From positions 108,586 to 172,585 of the forward strand of contig BPHC01000007.1 in assembly GCA_026003355.1 (NCBI GenBank): a stretch of DNA of 64,000 bases, read 5' to 3'. The translations under genes were made by a program, and so were the position numbers. Below, piece after piece: positions 26,074-36,604 of the stretch. The first letter of the stretch is position 1, and each line of letters starts with the position of its first letter. The notes under the pieces are model-generated. The model saw nothing but the letters and a program-made list of their open reading frames with translations, was not told where the DNA came from and made no database searches. Source of the DNA: Cyclobacteriaceae bacterium (GTDB lineage: Bacteria; Bacteroidota; Bacteroidia; Cytophagales; Cyclobacteriaceae).

Positions 26074-27151
26074 AGAGCGGTTTGCGTCGGTTTACTTTGT
26101 TCTGCCGGATTCTGTACAAAAATGGTTTGCGTAGGAAAGGCAAATTCAATACCTTCTTTTTCAAAAGATTCGTAAATCTGAAGATTTACATCCTGCATAA
26201 TATCCATATACTGGTTGTAATCCGGACTTTGTACAAAAAACACAATCTCGTAATTCAAACTGTATGCGCCGTAGCTGGCAAAATGAATGCGGTCGAGCCT
26301 GATGAGCGGCTGGCGGGCGATGATATCCCGGAGTAAACCGGGAATTTTTCTGAGTTTTTCCAACGGAGTGCCATACACTACGCCCAGCGTAAACAAAACA
26401 CGTCTTTCGTTCATTCGTTTAAAGTTGTGCAGGCGCGCACTGGTAAGGTTGGTGTTCGACATGATAATCTGCTCGCCCGACAAACTGCGTATGCGTGTGG
26501 TTTTAATGCCAATGTATTCCACTGTGCCGCGCTTGTCATCAACCACAATAAAATCGCCCACCTCAAATGGCCGGTCGAAGAAAATAACAAAGTAATTAAA
26601 CAAATCGCCCAAAATATTCTGTGCAGCCAGGGCAATGGCTATACCACCAATACCCAAACCGGTAATAATGGTGGTAACGTTATATCCCAGGTTGTCGAAA
26701 ACAAAAACAAGGCCCAGTGCCCAGGCGGCAACGTTTATTACCACCATAATGCCGGCCACTTGTTTTAGTTTGGTTTCTCCGTTTTCCAGCTTCAGCACAT
26801 ACGATTCCAGCAATTTCCGGATAACGGAAAGCAAAATGCGTATGGAGAAAAAAGTAATAACCACCGTGGTGCCAACCTGAGCCAGCGTTGTGCCTGCTGC
26901 GACAATTGCAAATATTGAAGAGCCCAGTAAACAATGGTAAAATTGAGTATGGGTATGCCAAAACGCTCCAGGCCCATTATCAGGTAATCATCCAGGGTGG
27001 TATGGGTTCTTTCTGCCCAACGTTTCAAAATCCTGAGCAGGGTTTTTCTGAACAACCGCAACAGCCCCATGCCGGCAAGCATGATTCCCAGGGAAATGAG
27101 ATAATCTTTTATTTCATTGTTCCAATGCACCTGTTTCAGAAAATCGTTCAT
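26070..27151 (-). pseudogene. MscS-family mechanosensitive channel, one frameshift
   Basis: Small-conductance mechanosensitive channel family. The N-terminal part (27151 to about 26878: MNDFLKQVHWNNEIKDYLIS, TM helices) and the C-terminal part (from about 26876: VVITFFSIRILLSV, pore helix TTIITGLGIGGIAIALAAQN, beta domain FDRPFEVGDFIVV) lie in different frames. Restoring one base in the CC at 26876-26877 joins them as ...WLRVGTTVVIT. The C-terminal piece is complete to its stop. Broken gene or sequence error; two similar indels lie within 1.1 kb. The 4-nt overlap with the VanY-like gene is convergent. Confidence 0.85.
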
Positions 27152-27287
27152 GGCAAATCAATTTTAAGGCGTAAAACTAATAACGCTGCTTCGGAATACC
27201 TGAAAAACTGCAGGAGAATAATTTATTACTGTTTGTTAACAGGCTTTCAATATTTTTCTGAAATTGAACTGTTTAATCATCATCCGT

Positions 27288-30200
27288 ATGAAACGTTCAT
27301 TCCTGCTTAAAGCAACCGCCATACTGGCAGGTGCAGCCGCTGTGGTTTTACTCTGGTTTTTGTTTCCCGTAAAGGGCAAACCGGTGCAAACGGCTGTCGA
27401 TCCGGCTTTTGCTGAATTTATCGCTTCCTACTCCGGAGGCGTGCTCACATCCGGATCGGTTATACGGATTGTTTTTGCACGCGATGCGGTTGATTCAACT
27501 AGGGTAGGGCAGGACGATCCGCGCAACCTTTTCGGGTTTTCGCCCGGGGTTAAGGGAAAAGTGCGTTGGCTCGATACCCGAACGGTAGAGTTTCGTCCTG
27601 ATGGACGATGGCCTGCGGGAACGCGAATGGAAGGCAGGTTCAGACTGGGTGAGCTATTTGACGTTCCGGCTAACCTGCGGGTCTTTATCTGGAACTTTCA
27701 GATAATAGGGCAGTATTTTGACGTGACCATTGAAAATGTATTGCCTTATGTAAAAAGCGAGTTAACGCGCCTCAAAATTGAAGGCTACATGCAAACCGCT
27801 GATTTTGCGCCGGCAGATGCTGTCGAAAAAACACTTACGGCCATCCAGCATAACACGCCTTTGCAGGTTTCCTGGCACCATACCGATGACGGCCTGCAAC
27901 ACCACTTCAGCATAGAAAATGTCCAACGCCGTGAGGAGGCCGGCAAAGTTGAAATTAAGGTGAACGGTGAACCCATACAGGTAAAGAATGAAATTAAAAA
28001 GGAAGTTGAAATTCCTCCGCTTGCTGATTTCAGAATTATGGAAGTGCGCGTGGAGCAGGGGCCTGCCCAACATGTTGTTATCAGATTTTCCGATCCCCTT
28101 AGTGAATCGCAAAATCTTCAGGGCCTCATTACGTTGGCCAGTACCGGCACACCCGAATACCAGATTGAACAAAATCTCATACGGGTATACCCCTCTGCCC
28201 GGCAAACCGGCAATACTACGCTTACGGTCGAGGCAGGCATTCGCAATGCCGCAGGTACCCGGTTAAAAGATAAGGCATCCTTTAACGTAACGTTCGAGGA
28301 GCTGAAACCGGCCGTGCGCTTTGCCGGAAGGGGAACCATTTTGCCTGACGCTGACGGACTGGTGTTGCCCTTCGAAGCGGTTAACCTCAGATCGGTTGAT
28401 GTACAGGTGGTTAGGATATTTGAGAATAACATATTGCAGTTTCTTCAGGTAAACGATCTGTCAGGCAACAGCGAGTTACGCAGGGTAGGAAGGCCCGTAC
28501 TGAGAAAAACCGTGTCGCTGGAAACAGCCGGTGTGGCCGACCTTGGAAAATGGAACCGCTTTACGCTTGACCTCACCTCGTTAATCAACCCTGAACCGGG
28601 AGCCATTTATCAGGTAAGCATCGGCTTTCGCAAATCGCAGTCGGCTTATTATTGCCCCGAAAGCACCGACACCAAACCGGAACAAAGTTTCGAAGAAGAT
28701 AACTGGAATGATACACGGGATTTTAGTTACTGGGATTCATACGAGGAATATTATTATGACGAAGATTACGACTGGTACCAGCGCAATAATCCATGCCATG
28801 CCTCTTACTATACCGGGGAACGCACCATCCGCAAGAATATTCTGGCGTCTAACCTGGGCATTATTGCCAAGATGGGCAGCGATGGCAGTGTTCATGCAGT
28901 TGTTACTGATCTGAAGACCACCCTTCCAATTGCCGGGGCAGCAGTTGAGGTGTATAACTACCAGCAGCAACGCCTTGGCTCAGGTACCACCAGAGCCGAT
29001 GGTACAGTAATTTTACCGGTAACCGATGTTCCTTTTGCACTCATTGCCCGCCATGGTAACCAGCGGAGCTACCTGAAACTTTCAGAAGGGAACGCCCTTT
29101 CGCTCAGCCATTTCGATGTGGGCGGCCAGCATGTTGAAAAAGCTCTGAAAGGTTATCTCTACGGAGAGCGCGGTGTGTGGCGCCCGGGCGACTCCATTTA
29201 CCTTACTTTTGTGCTGGAAGACCGGCTCAAACAGCTTCCGGCACATCACCCTGTTGTTATGGAGTTGCAAAATCCGTTCGGCCAGATTACCAGCCGTTTG
29301 GTGCGCAGCAAATCCGAAAACGGATTTTACTCCTTTACAACCGCAACCGGTGAAGACGCACCTACCGGAACATGGACAGCCAGGGTGAAAGTAGGTGGTT
29401 TGGAATTCCGCCACCCGCTGAAGATAGAAACCGTTAAGCCCAACCGGCTTAAGATTAAACTCGATTTTGGTAAAGACAAACTTAAAGCACCTCTCACTTC
29501 ACTTGCCGGAAATCTTTCGGTTAGCTGGCTGCACGGTGCTCCGGCCCGTAACCTCCAGGCGCAGTTTGAGGTGCTGTTTAACCCGGCAACACTCACCTTC
29601 CCCAATTATTCTGGATTTCAGTTTAATGATCCTTCGCTGGAATATTACCCCGAATCAAAACCCCTGTTCGAAGGTTACACCGATGCGTCAGGAAATGCTT
29701 TGATAGATGCCGCCATCGAAATACCGCAAAATCCGCCTGCCCTGATAAATGCCATTTTCAGGGGACGGGTGTATGAAGAAAGCGGCAATTTTTCCATCGA
29801 CCAGTTTGCCCTTCCCCTATATCCCTACGAAGCCTATGTGGGTCTGCGGCTTCCACCCGGCGACAGGGCACGTAACATGCTCCTTACCGATACCACACAC
29901 CGGGTAGATATTGTTACGGTTGATGCAGACGGCAATCCGCTGTCGCGCAGCCGCATACAGGTGGCTTTGTATAAACTTAATTGGAGCTGGTGGTGGGATA
30001 ATACCGAAAACAATGCCGTGTACAAGTCTTTTACAAATGCGCGGGAGCTGAGCCGCAGCACCATTCAAACCCGATACGGCAAAGGAAGCTGGACATTTAA
30101 AATTAAATACCCCGACTGGGGCCGGTACCTCGTAAAGGTAACCGATGAGTTGTCCGGGCACAGTGCTGCACAGGTTGTATATGTCGACTGGCCCGGATGG

Positions 30201-32837
30201 GCCGGCCGCGCCCGCCCCGGTGCCGATGGGGCTTCGGTTCTGAGTTTTGCCTCTGACAAACCCGCCTACAGCATTGGCGAAAAAGCAACGATAGTAATAC
30301 CCGGAAGCGCTATGGGCAGGGCGTGGATAAGCCTGGAAAATGGCAGCCGGGTGCTGCAAACCCATTGGGTCGAAACTCAGGCTGGCGACACGCCTTTTCA
30401 GTTTGATGTTACGCCCGAAATGGCGCCTAATATTTATGTGCACATTACACTCATACAGCCACACGGCCAAACATTTAATGACGTACCCATCAGGCTTTAT
30501 GGGGTTATACCGGTGTTGGTTGAAGATCCGAAAACCCACCTTGAACCGGTAATCGAAACATCCCAAACCCTGGAGCCAGGACGTGAGGTGCGCATTCGGG
30601 TATCCGAAAAGAACAACCGGCCCATGACTTACACGCTGGCTATGGTAGATGAAGGGTTGCTCGATCTTACCCATTTTAAAACCCCTGATCTGTGGAGTGT
30701 TTTTTATGCCCGCGAAGCACTGGGCGTAAAAACCTGGGATTTATACAACGATGTGATTGGCAGTTACGGAGGCCGGGTTGAACGCCTGCTGGCCATTGGC
30801 GGTGATGCCGATGCCCTGGCGGCAGGCACCAATGAAACAACCAACCGCTTTAAACCGGTAGTAAAATTTATCGGACCGGTAACACTTAAAGGAGGCAAAA
30901 ACGAACACCGGTTTGTAATGCCTAACTATGTGGGTTCGGTACGGTTAATGGTAGTTGCAGGCTACAACGGCGCTTACGGATCGGCCAGCAAAGCCGTGCC
31001 GGTAAAAAAACCTTTAATGGTGCTAACCACCTTGCCGCGGGTGCTGGGGCCCGAAGAGCAATTAAAGCTGCCGGTAACGCTCTTTGCCATGGAAAAAAGT
31101 ATACGCCAGGTTAAGGTAGAGGTAAAAGCCCGGGGCCCGGTGCGCGTAAACCAGTCTGTTAAAATGGTTGATATGATCCGCGAAGATCTGACGGTGGATT
31201 TTGATATGGAGGTGTTACCCGCCACAGGAAAAGCAACCCTTGAATTAACGGCTACATCCGGAAATATATCGGCTGGCGAAATTATTCATATAGAGGTAAG
31301 AAATCCCAACTCTCCCGTAACGCGGGTTACCGCTGTTGTGGTTGATGCAGGTAAGAAATGGCAAACAACTTATTTGCCTCACGGAATACCCGGAACCAAC
31401 CGGGCTACACTGGAGGTAAGTTCTCTGCCGCCGCTCAACCTCGAACAACGTCTCGGTTATCTGTTGCAATATCCCTATGGCTGCCTGGAACAAACTGTAT
31501 CGGCTGCCTTTCCGCAGCTATACCTTACCGATATTATGGAACTGCAGGAAGCCGAACGTAATACCATACAAAACCATTTGCGCGCGGCAATTGATAAGAT
31601 AAAGTTTTTCCGGCAGGGCGAAGGTGGCTTTTCTTTATGGCCCGGGCGTGAGGAGTTTGATTCATGGGCCACTTCCTATGCCGGTCATTTTCTGCTCGAG
31701 GCATTGCGCAGAGGCTATCCTGTTTCTGACGACCTTCTGAAAGAATGGAGACACTTTCAGAAAAAACGGGCTCAGGCATGGAAAAAAGGCGAAGAACCCC
31801 ATAGCAGTGAGCTTATTCAGGCCTACCGGCTCTATACACTAACCCTGGCCGGGGCCCCCGAGCTGGGGGCCATGAACAGGTTGCGCGAGCAGGTTACCCA
31901 AAATATGGCCACCTGGATGCTTGCCGCGGCCTACGCACGTGCCGGCCAACCCGAAGCAGCCCGCAAGCTTGTTGATAAGCAACCTGTTCAGGTTAAACCT
32001 TACCGCGAAATGGGCTGGAGTTATGGCTCAGACCTGCGCGACAAAGCCATTATTCTGGAAACACTGCTGCTGCTTAACGAACGCGAAAAGGCTTTTACAC
32101 TGGTACAGGAAATATCCCAGGCCCTGAGCAACGGAGAATATGCCCTGAGCACACAAACTACTGCCTGGTGTTTAAAGGCAGTGGTGCAGTTTGCCGCAGG
32201 CGCGCGCAGTCAATCATTGCAGTTCGGTTATACTTTCAACGGCCAAACAAAACACGTGGAAACCCGCCTTCCCTATGCACGAATCAATCTCGGTGCCCGC
32301 GATGCCCGGGCAGAGATTCAGGTAGTAAACACCACCGGCGCAGTACTATTTGCAAGGCTCATTGCTGCCGGCACGCCGGCACGCGGTGAGGAAAAAGAAG
32401 AGATGCGCAATCTGAGCATTAAAACAGAATACCTCGACCTGCAGGGTCGGCCGATTAACGTTTCGAAACTGGAACAGGGTACCCAGTTTGTAGCCTCGGT
32501 AACCGTGCTTAACCAGATGCCCGCATCGGAACTGCGAAACCTTGCCCTTACCCGGGTATTTCCCTCCGGCTGGGAAATTACCAACCTCAGGCTGGAAGAA
32601 GCCGAAAGCCTGGCCGGAGGCAACCAGCCCGACTATCAGGATGTGCGTGACGACCGGGTGTACACTTATTTTTCCCTCCGTCAATCCGAACGCAAAACAT
32701 TCAGGGTATTGCTTACTGCCACCTATGCCGGCACTTACTACCTGCCGGCCGTAAGCTGTGAAGCCATGTACAACCCCGATGTGTACGCCAGAGACAAAGG
32801 TATGGTGGTGCAGGTGGTGAAACCCGTATTACCTTAA
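27288..32837 (+). CDS. Alpha-2-macroglobulin family protein with thioester
   Basis: A giant 1849-residue envelope protein (YfhM type) that traps proteases that attack the cell. It starts with a signal anchor (LLKATAILAGAAAVVLLWFL) and continues through macroglobulin-like MG domains. The thioester motif PYGCLEQT has Cys1399 and Gln1402, so the reactive bond can form. The C-terminal half carries the alpha-helical TED domain. An acidic Tyr/Asp-rich insertion lies near residues 490-500 (EEYYYDEDYDWY). I start at ATG 27288. The pbpC gene follows 50 nt downstream, the classical partner. Confidence 0.94.
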   Translation: MKRSFLLKATAILAGAAAVVLLWFLFPVKGKPVQTAVDPAFAEFIASYSGGVLTSGSVIRIVFARDAVDSTRVGQDDPRNLFGFSPGVKGKVRWLDTRTVEFRPDGRWPAGTRMEGRFRLGELFDVPANLRVFIWNFQIIGQYFDVTIENVLPYVKSELTRLKIEGYMQTADFAPADAVEKTLTAIQHNTPLQVSWHHTDDGLQHHFSIENVQRREEAGKVEIKVNGEPIQVKNEIKKEVEIPPLADFRIMEVRVEQGPAQHVVIRFSDPLSESQNLQGLITLASTGTPEYQIEQNLIRVYPSARQTGNTTLTVEAGIRNAAGTRLKDKASFNVTFEELKPAVRFAGRGTILPDADGLVLPFEAVNLRSVDVQVVRIFENNILQFLQVNDLSGNSELRRVGRPVLRKTVSLETAGVADLGKWNRFTLDLTSLINPEPGAIYQVSIGFRKSQSAYYCPESTDTKPEQSFEEDNWNDTRDFSYWDSYEEYYYDEDYDWYQRNNPCHASYYTGERTIRKNILASNLGIIAKMGSDGSVHAVVTDLKTTLPIAGAAVEVYNYQQQRLGSGTTRADGTVILPVTDVPFALIARHGNQRSYLKLSEGNALSLSHFDVGGQHVEKALKGYLYGERGVWRPGDSIYLTFVLEDRLKQLPAHHPVVMELQNPFGQITSRLVRSKSENGFYSFTTATGEDAPTGTWTARVKVGGLEFRHPLKIETVKPNRLKIKLDFGKDKLKAPLTSLAGNLSVSWLHGAPARNLQAQFEVLFNPATLTFPNYSGFQFNDPSLEYYPESKPLFEGYTDASGNALIDAAIEIPQNPPALINAIFRGRVYEESGNFSIDQFALPLYPYEAYVGLRLPPGDRARNMLLTDTTHRVDIVTVDADGNPLSRSRIQVALYKLNWSWWWDNTENNAVYKSFTNARELSRSTIQTRYGKGSWTFKIKYPDWGRYLVKVTDELSGHSAAQVVYVDWPGWAGRARPGADGASVLSFASDKPAYSIGEKATIVIPGSAMGRAWISLENGSRVLQTHWVETQAGDTPFQFDVTPEMAPNIYVHITLIQPHGQTFNDVPIRLYGVIPVLVEDPKTHLEPVIETSQTLEPGREVRIRVSEKNNRPMTYTLAMVDEGLLDLTHFKTPDLWSVFYAREALGVKTWDLYNDVIGSYGGRVERLLAIGGDADALAAGTNETTNRFKPVVKFIGPVTLKGGKNEHRFVMPNYVGSVRLMVVAGYNGAYGSASKAVPVKKPLMVLTTLPRVLGPEEQLKLPVTLFAMEKSIRQVKVEVKARGPVRVNQSVKMVDMIREDLTVDFDMEVLPATGKATLELTATSGNISAGEIIHIEVRNPNSPVTRVTAVVVDAGKKWQTTYLPHGIPGTNRATLEVSSLPPLNLEQRLGYLLQYPYGCLEQTVSAAFPQLYLTDIMELQEAERNTIQNHLRAAIDKIKFFRQGEGGFSLWPGREEFDSWATSYAGHFLLEALRRGYPVSDDLLKEWRHFQKKRAQAWKKGEEPHSSELIQAYRLYTLTLAGAPELGAMNRLREQVTQNMATWMLAAAYARAGQPEAARKLVDKQPVQVKPYREMGWSYGSDLRDKAIILETLLLLNEREKAFTLVQEISQALSNGEYALSTQTTAWCLKAVVQFAAGARSQSLQFGYTFNGQTKHVETRLPYARINLGARDARAEIQVVNTTGAVLFARLIAAGTPARGEEKEEMRNLSIKTEYLDLQGRPINVSKLEQGTQFVASVTVLNQMPASELRNLALTRVFPSGWEITNLRLEEAESLAGGNQPDYQDVRDDRVYTYFSLRQSERKTFRVLLTATYAGTYYLPAVSCEAMYNPDVYARDKGMVVQVVKPVLP

Positions 32838-32887
32838 ACTTAAAGGTGCCGTAGGTTTATTGGGTAACCTAACAACAGGTACATTTT

Positions 32888-35245
32888 ATGTTCAGGCTGT
32901 TGAAACGATACTGGCTGGTTCCGTTGCTGCTTGTGCTGGTGGCATGGTATTATTTTAGTTTGCCGGGCAACCTGTTTAACGTGCCCTATTCGTATGTGCT
33001 GGAAGACCGGCATGGCAATCTGCTGGCAGCCACGGTGGCCGCCGATGGGCAGTGGCGGTTTCCGCCCGGAGGAAAAATTTCAGAGAAATTTATCCAGGCT
33101 CTCGTTTTGTTTGAAGATAAGCGCTTTTACCGCCACATAGGCTTCGATGTCCTGGCATTAGGCAGGGCCATCCGACAGAATATCAGGGCCAAACGGGTGA
33201 TAAGCGGCGGAAGTACCATTACCATGCAGGTGGTTCGCCTTTCGCGCGCCCAACCCCGTACCTACCTGGAAAAAATATTAGAAATTATTCTGGCTACACG
33301 GCTGGAACTAGCCTGCTCAAAAGATGAGATTCTGGCCCTTTATGCCCACCATGCGCCCTTTGGCGGCAACGTAGTGGGGGTAGAGGCAGCCAGCTGGCGG
33401 TACTTTGGCCGAAGTCCCGAACAACTGTCGTGGGCCGAGGCAGCAACATTAGCCGTTCTGCCCAATGCGCCGGCACTGATACACCCGGACAAAAACCGGG
33501 AAATTTTGATGCGTAAAAGAAACAACCTGTTAATGCGCCTGCATCGCGAAGGGCACCTGGACGCGCTTACGCTGGCGCTGGCCCTCGAAGAGCCACTACC
33601 CGAAAGCCCAGTAGAACTGCCGCAAATGGCCACGCACCTGTTGGCCCGGTCTGTTGCCGAAAACCCGGCAAGGCATCGCATTAAATCTACATTGCAGTAC
33701 AATCTGCAGCACCGCATAAGCAGCATTGCACACACCCACGCCCAAAAACTGCAGGCCAATAAAATTTTTAATGTAGCCGTACTGGTAGCCGAAGTGCCAA
33801 CCGGGCACGTACTGGCTTATATTGGAAATACTGTGACCGACAGGCAGGGCCACCATGGAGAAGATGTGGATATTATTCGTGCTCCGCGCAGTACGGGCAG
33901 CATACTTAAGCCCTTTTTGTTTGCAGCCATGCTCAACGAAGGCAAAATGCTGCCTCAAACCCTGCTTCCCGATGTGCCTTTGCTGATAAACGGATTCGCA
34001 CCTAAAAATTTTTCTTTGAGCTATGACGGAGCCGTGCCGGCAGGCGAGGCGTTGCTGCGCTCGCTCAATATTCCTGCCGTACACATGCTTCGCGATTACC
34101 GGTATGAGAAATTTCATAACCTGCTCCGGCAGCTGGGCATAAGCACACTTACCCATCCGCCTGACCATTACGGCCTGGCGCTGATAATAGGAGGGGCAGA
34201 AGGTACCTTGTGGGATGTTACCGGTGCCTATGCTTCGCTGGGCCGTGTACTTACCCGGGCAGTAAATAAACCAGAAAGTCAGCGATACAGCCGGTCCGAT
34301 TATCATCCGCTTATCTATACTGAACAAGGCAATCCCAATGTTGGTAAACGCGAAAGCACCGGCCTGCTCTCGGCAGCATCCATTTACCAAACATTTGACC
34401 TTTTAACCGAACTTACCCGCCCGTCAGAAGAACGTGGCTGGAAGGTTTTCGAGGGCTCGCAGAAAATTGCCTGGAAAACCGGAACCAGCTATGGCTTCCG
34501 CGATGCCTGGGCTGTAGGGGTTACGCCCCGGTTTGCCGTTGGCGTGTGGGTGGGAAATGCAGGTGGTGAGGGCCGCCCCGGACTTACAGGCGTAGAGGCG
34601 GCCGCTCCGGTTATGTTCGATGTTTTTAGTACACTGCCTTCCACACCCTGGTTTGCCCAGCCCTACACCGAAATGGTTCAGGTTGCTGTTTGCCGTGAAA
34701 GCGGTATGCGTATTTCGGATGCCTGCCCGCAGGCCGATACCCTGTGGGTGTACCAGCGCGGTCTTGAAACAGAAGCCTGTAAATATCATCGGTTTATTCA
34801 CCTTACTGCCAACAGAAAATACCGCGTTCATGCCGGATGTTTTGATATGCAAAATGCAGTAACCGAGGCTTGTTTTGTTTTACCGCCGGTTCAGGAGCTT
34901 TATTACGCCAGGCGCAAAATGAATTACCGGGTTCTGCCGCCTTTTCGTCCGGATTGCGAACCGGTAAAAACCTTTCCGGTTATGGATTGGGTGTATCCTA
35001 CCGACAGGGCCAGGTTGTTTATCCCCAAAGAATTAAACGGGCAGTCCGGACGGGCAATATTCGAATTAAGCCACCGGCAAAAAGATGCCATTGTGTACTG
35101 GCACCTGGACGGTGAGTTTCTGGGCTTAACCCAAAAAAACCACCAAATGCCGGTAAATCCCCCTCCGGGAACCCACCTGCTCCGGGCCATAGACCAGAAC
35201 GGCCAGGAAATTACCTGCCGGTTTTCAATAGTTTACAATATGTAA
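32888..35245 (+). CDS. pbpC: Penicillin-binding protein 1C
   Basis: A bifunctional cell-wall enzyme of 785 residues: N-terminal membrane anchor, GT51 glycosyltransferase with the catalytic Glu in LVLFEDKRFYRH (Glu76) and GGSTITMQVVR, then transpeptidase with the SxxK motif in STGSILKP (Ser338-Lys341) and KTGTS, and the C-terminal BiPBP_C domain typical of PBP1C. The pairing with A2M (yfhM-pbpC) is known: PBP1C may repair peptidoglycan when the trap is triggered. Confidence 0.95.
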   Translation: MFRLLKRYWLVPLLLVLVAWYYFSLPGNLFNVPYSYVLEDRHGNLLAATVAADGQWRFPPGGKISEKFIQALVLFEDKRFYRHIGFDVLALGRAIRQNIRAKRVISGGSTITMQVVRLSRAQPRTYLEKILEIILATRLELACSKDEILALYAHHAPFGGNVVGVEAASWRYFGRSPEQLSWAEAATLAVLPNAPALIHPDKNREILMRKRNNLLMRLHREGHLDALTLALALEEPLPESPVELPQMATHLLARSVAENPARHRIKSTLQYNLQHRISSIAHTHAQKLQANKIFNVAVLVAEVPTGHVLAYIGNTVTDRQGHHGEDVDIIRAPRSTGSILKPFLFAAMLNEGKMLPQTLLPDVPLLINGFAPKNFSLSYDGAVPAGEALLRSLNIPAVHMLRDYRYEKFHNLLRQLGISTLTHPPDHYGLALIIGGAEGTLWDVTGAYASLGRVLTRAVNKPESQRYSRSDYHPLIYTEQGNPNVGKRESTGLLSAASIYQTFDLLTELTRPSEERGWKVFEGSQKIAWKTGTSYGFRDAWAVGVTPRFAVGVWVGNAGGEGRPGLTGVEAAAPVMFDVFSTLPSTPWFAQPYTEMVQVAVCRESGMRISDACPQADTLWVYQRGLETEACKYHRFIHLTANRKYRVHAGCFDMQNAVTEACFVLPPVQELYYARRKMNYRVLPPFRPDCEPVKTFPVMDWVYPTDRARLFIPKELNGQSGRAIFELSHRQKDAIVYWHLDGEFLGLTQKNHQMPVNPPPGTHLLRAIDQNGQEITCRFSIVYNM

Positions 35246-35270
35246 ACCTTTGAAATGTAAGGTTTTAAAC
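35244..35270 (+). terminator. Weak hairpin after pbpC
   Basis: AAACCTT (35244-35250), 8-nt loop, AAGGTTT (35259-35265), then TTAAAC. It begins at the pbpC stop codon and could be a weak terminator; the stem is AT-rich. Confidence 0.25.
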
Positions 35271-35334
35271 AAAATTGCTTTAATTTTTTAATTCACTGTA
35301 TGGTATTTTGCATTGATAATTAACATTTTGCATT

Positions 35335-36597
35335 ATGAAAACCCTCTTTCTAAGCTTGTTTTTTTCGGTTGCCTGCGGTCTGGCTCAGGCTACCGAGCCG
35401 CCACAGGCACACCATTATGTGGTAATCGGGGCATTTGCCATAAAGAAAAATGCCGAACGCTTTGTTATGCAGGCTGCCCGGTTCAAGCTGGATGCACACT
35501 TCGAAATAAACCCCAACCGTAATCTTTATTACGTGTATGTGTACCTTACCGATAACCGCCAGGATGCTATAAACCAGGCCCTGCGGCTCCGCAGCTCGAC
35601 CCCCTACAATGATACGTGGGTATTCAACGGTCTGCTGGGTAATGGCCCCACCGATAACACCGGAGAAGATATTAACCCGCTTACCCGGCAGGGCTCTGAA
35701 AAAATTGTAATTGCCGATGTTGCCTCGCAGGTGTTCCGCGGGCAGGTGCAACAGGCTGCTGAGGTGCATACTAAACAGCGTAACGAAGATGTACCGGTTA
35801 CTTCTGAGGCTACAAACGTACAGGGGGTTAATGCACAACAGGCAGGGGCAGAAAATTCCAAACAGGAAACCGTACCGGCAGAGCCGTATGTTCCTTTCCG
35901 GGAGGTTGTGTTTTCGCTTTACCGGGCTGATAACCGTGCACCGGTTGCCGGCGATGTGCTGGTTATAGATATGGAGCGTTCGCGCAAGGTTGGATCGTTT
36001 GAAGCCAACCGCGTTGTGCAGCTGAATCACCCCGGCAACCAGTCGGGTGAGGTGCTTATGCAGGCCGAGGTGTTTGGTTACCGCAAGGTGCAGAAAACCT
36101 TTCAGTTTAATAAGCCCGAAACAACTGGTACCGAAACAGACGAACGGGGTAACCTGGTTATACCGTTTGAGCTGGTACGGTTGCAAAAGGGTGATATTGC
36201 CGTAATGTATAATGTGTACTTTTTCAAGGATGCGGCCGTTATGCGTCCGGAATCGCGGTGGGAGGTTAACAGCTTGCTTGAGATGTTAAAGGAAAACCGT
36301 GGGTACAAAATACGCATTCACGGACATACCAATGGTAACGCACCGGGTAAAATTATTTCGCGCAAAGGCAGTTCGGATAACTTTTTCAGTTTAACCGATA
36401 CACGCGAGGGATATGGGTCTGCGAAAAAACTTTCTCAGGAAAGAGCAGAAGCGATCAAAGAATTTCTGGTGGCAAATGGCATTGAGGCGGGGCGCATGCA
36501 AATAAAAGCATGGGGAGGTAAACGCCCTGTGGTGGACAAATTGCATACCCTTGCCGAAAATAATGTGCGTGTAGAAATCGAAATACTGGAGCACTGA
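35335..36597 (+). CDS. OmpA-family outer-membrane protein with N-terminal SPOR-like region
   Basis: A 420-residue secreted protein. After the signal peptide (cleavage near LAQA) comes HHYVVIGAFAIKKNAERFV, which resembles a SPOR (peptidoglycan-binding) repeat, then a Gln/Glu-rich linker, a beta-rich region and a C-terminal OmpA domain (YFFKDAAVMRPESRWEVNSL, IRIHGHTNGN, LSQERAEAIKEFLVANGI). Between GHTNGN and LSQERA there is an insertion of about 30 residues compared with a classic OmpA domain, also seen in other Bacteroidota OmpA proteins as far as I recall. Likely anchors outer membrane to peptidoglycan. It is not preceded by its own gene partner. Confidence 0.8.
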   Translation: MKTLFLSLFFSVACGLAQATEPPQAHHYVVIGAFAIKKNAERFVMQAARFKLDAHFEINPNRNLYYVYVYLTDNRQDAINQALRLRSSTPYNDTWVFNGLLGNGPTDNTGEDINPLTRQGSEKIVIADVASQVFRGQVQQAAEVHTKQRNEDVPVTSEATNVQGVNAQQAGAENSKQETVPAEPYVPFREVVFSLYRADNRAPVAGDVLVIDMERSRKVGSFEANRVVQLNHPGNQSGEVLMQAEVFGYRKVQKTFQFNKPETTGTETDERGNLVIPFELVRLQKGDIAVMYNVYFFKDAAVMRPESRWEVNSLLEMLKENRGYKIRIHGHTNGNAPGKIISRKGSSDNFFSLTDTREGYGSAKKLSQERAEAIKEFLVANGIEAGRMQIKAWGGKRPVVDKLHTLAENNVRVEIEILEH

Positions 36598-36604
36598 GGG
36601 GCGG

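Noticed and set aside
25800..26336. Open frame of about 178 codons taken as a separate gene
   Set aside because: Its first part is the middle of the frameshifted VanY-like peptidase; the rest is antisense to mscS.
33596..34390. Minus-strand open frame of about 264 codons opposite pbpC
   Set aside because: Antisense to the transpeptidase domain; the translated sequence has no recognisable domain.
35275..35333. Repeated TTTTGCATT near the OmpA gene start as a promoter or operator
   Set aside because: The -33/-7 spacing does not fit the Bacteroidota pattern and two short AT-rich copies are not convincing.
35350..36186. Minus-strand open frame of about 278 codons opposite the OmpA gene
   Set aside because: Shadow; the plus-strand protein has a signal peptide and OmpA domain.
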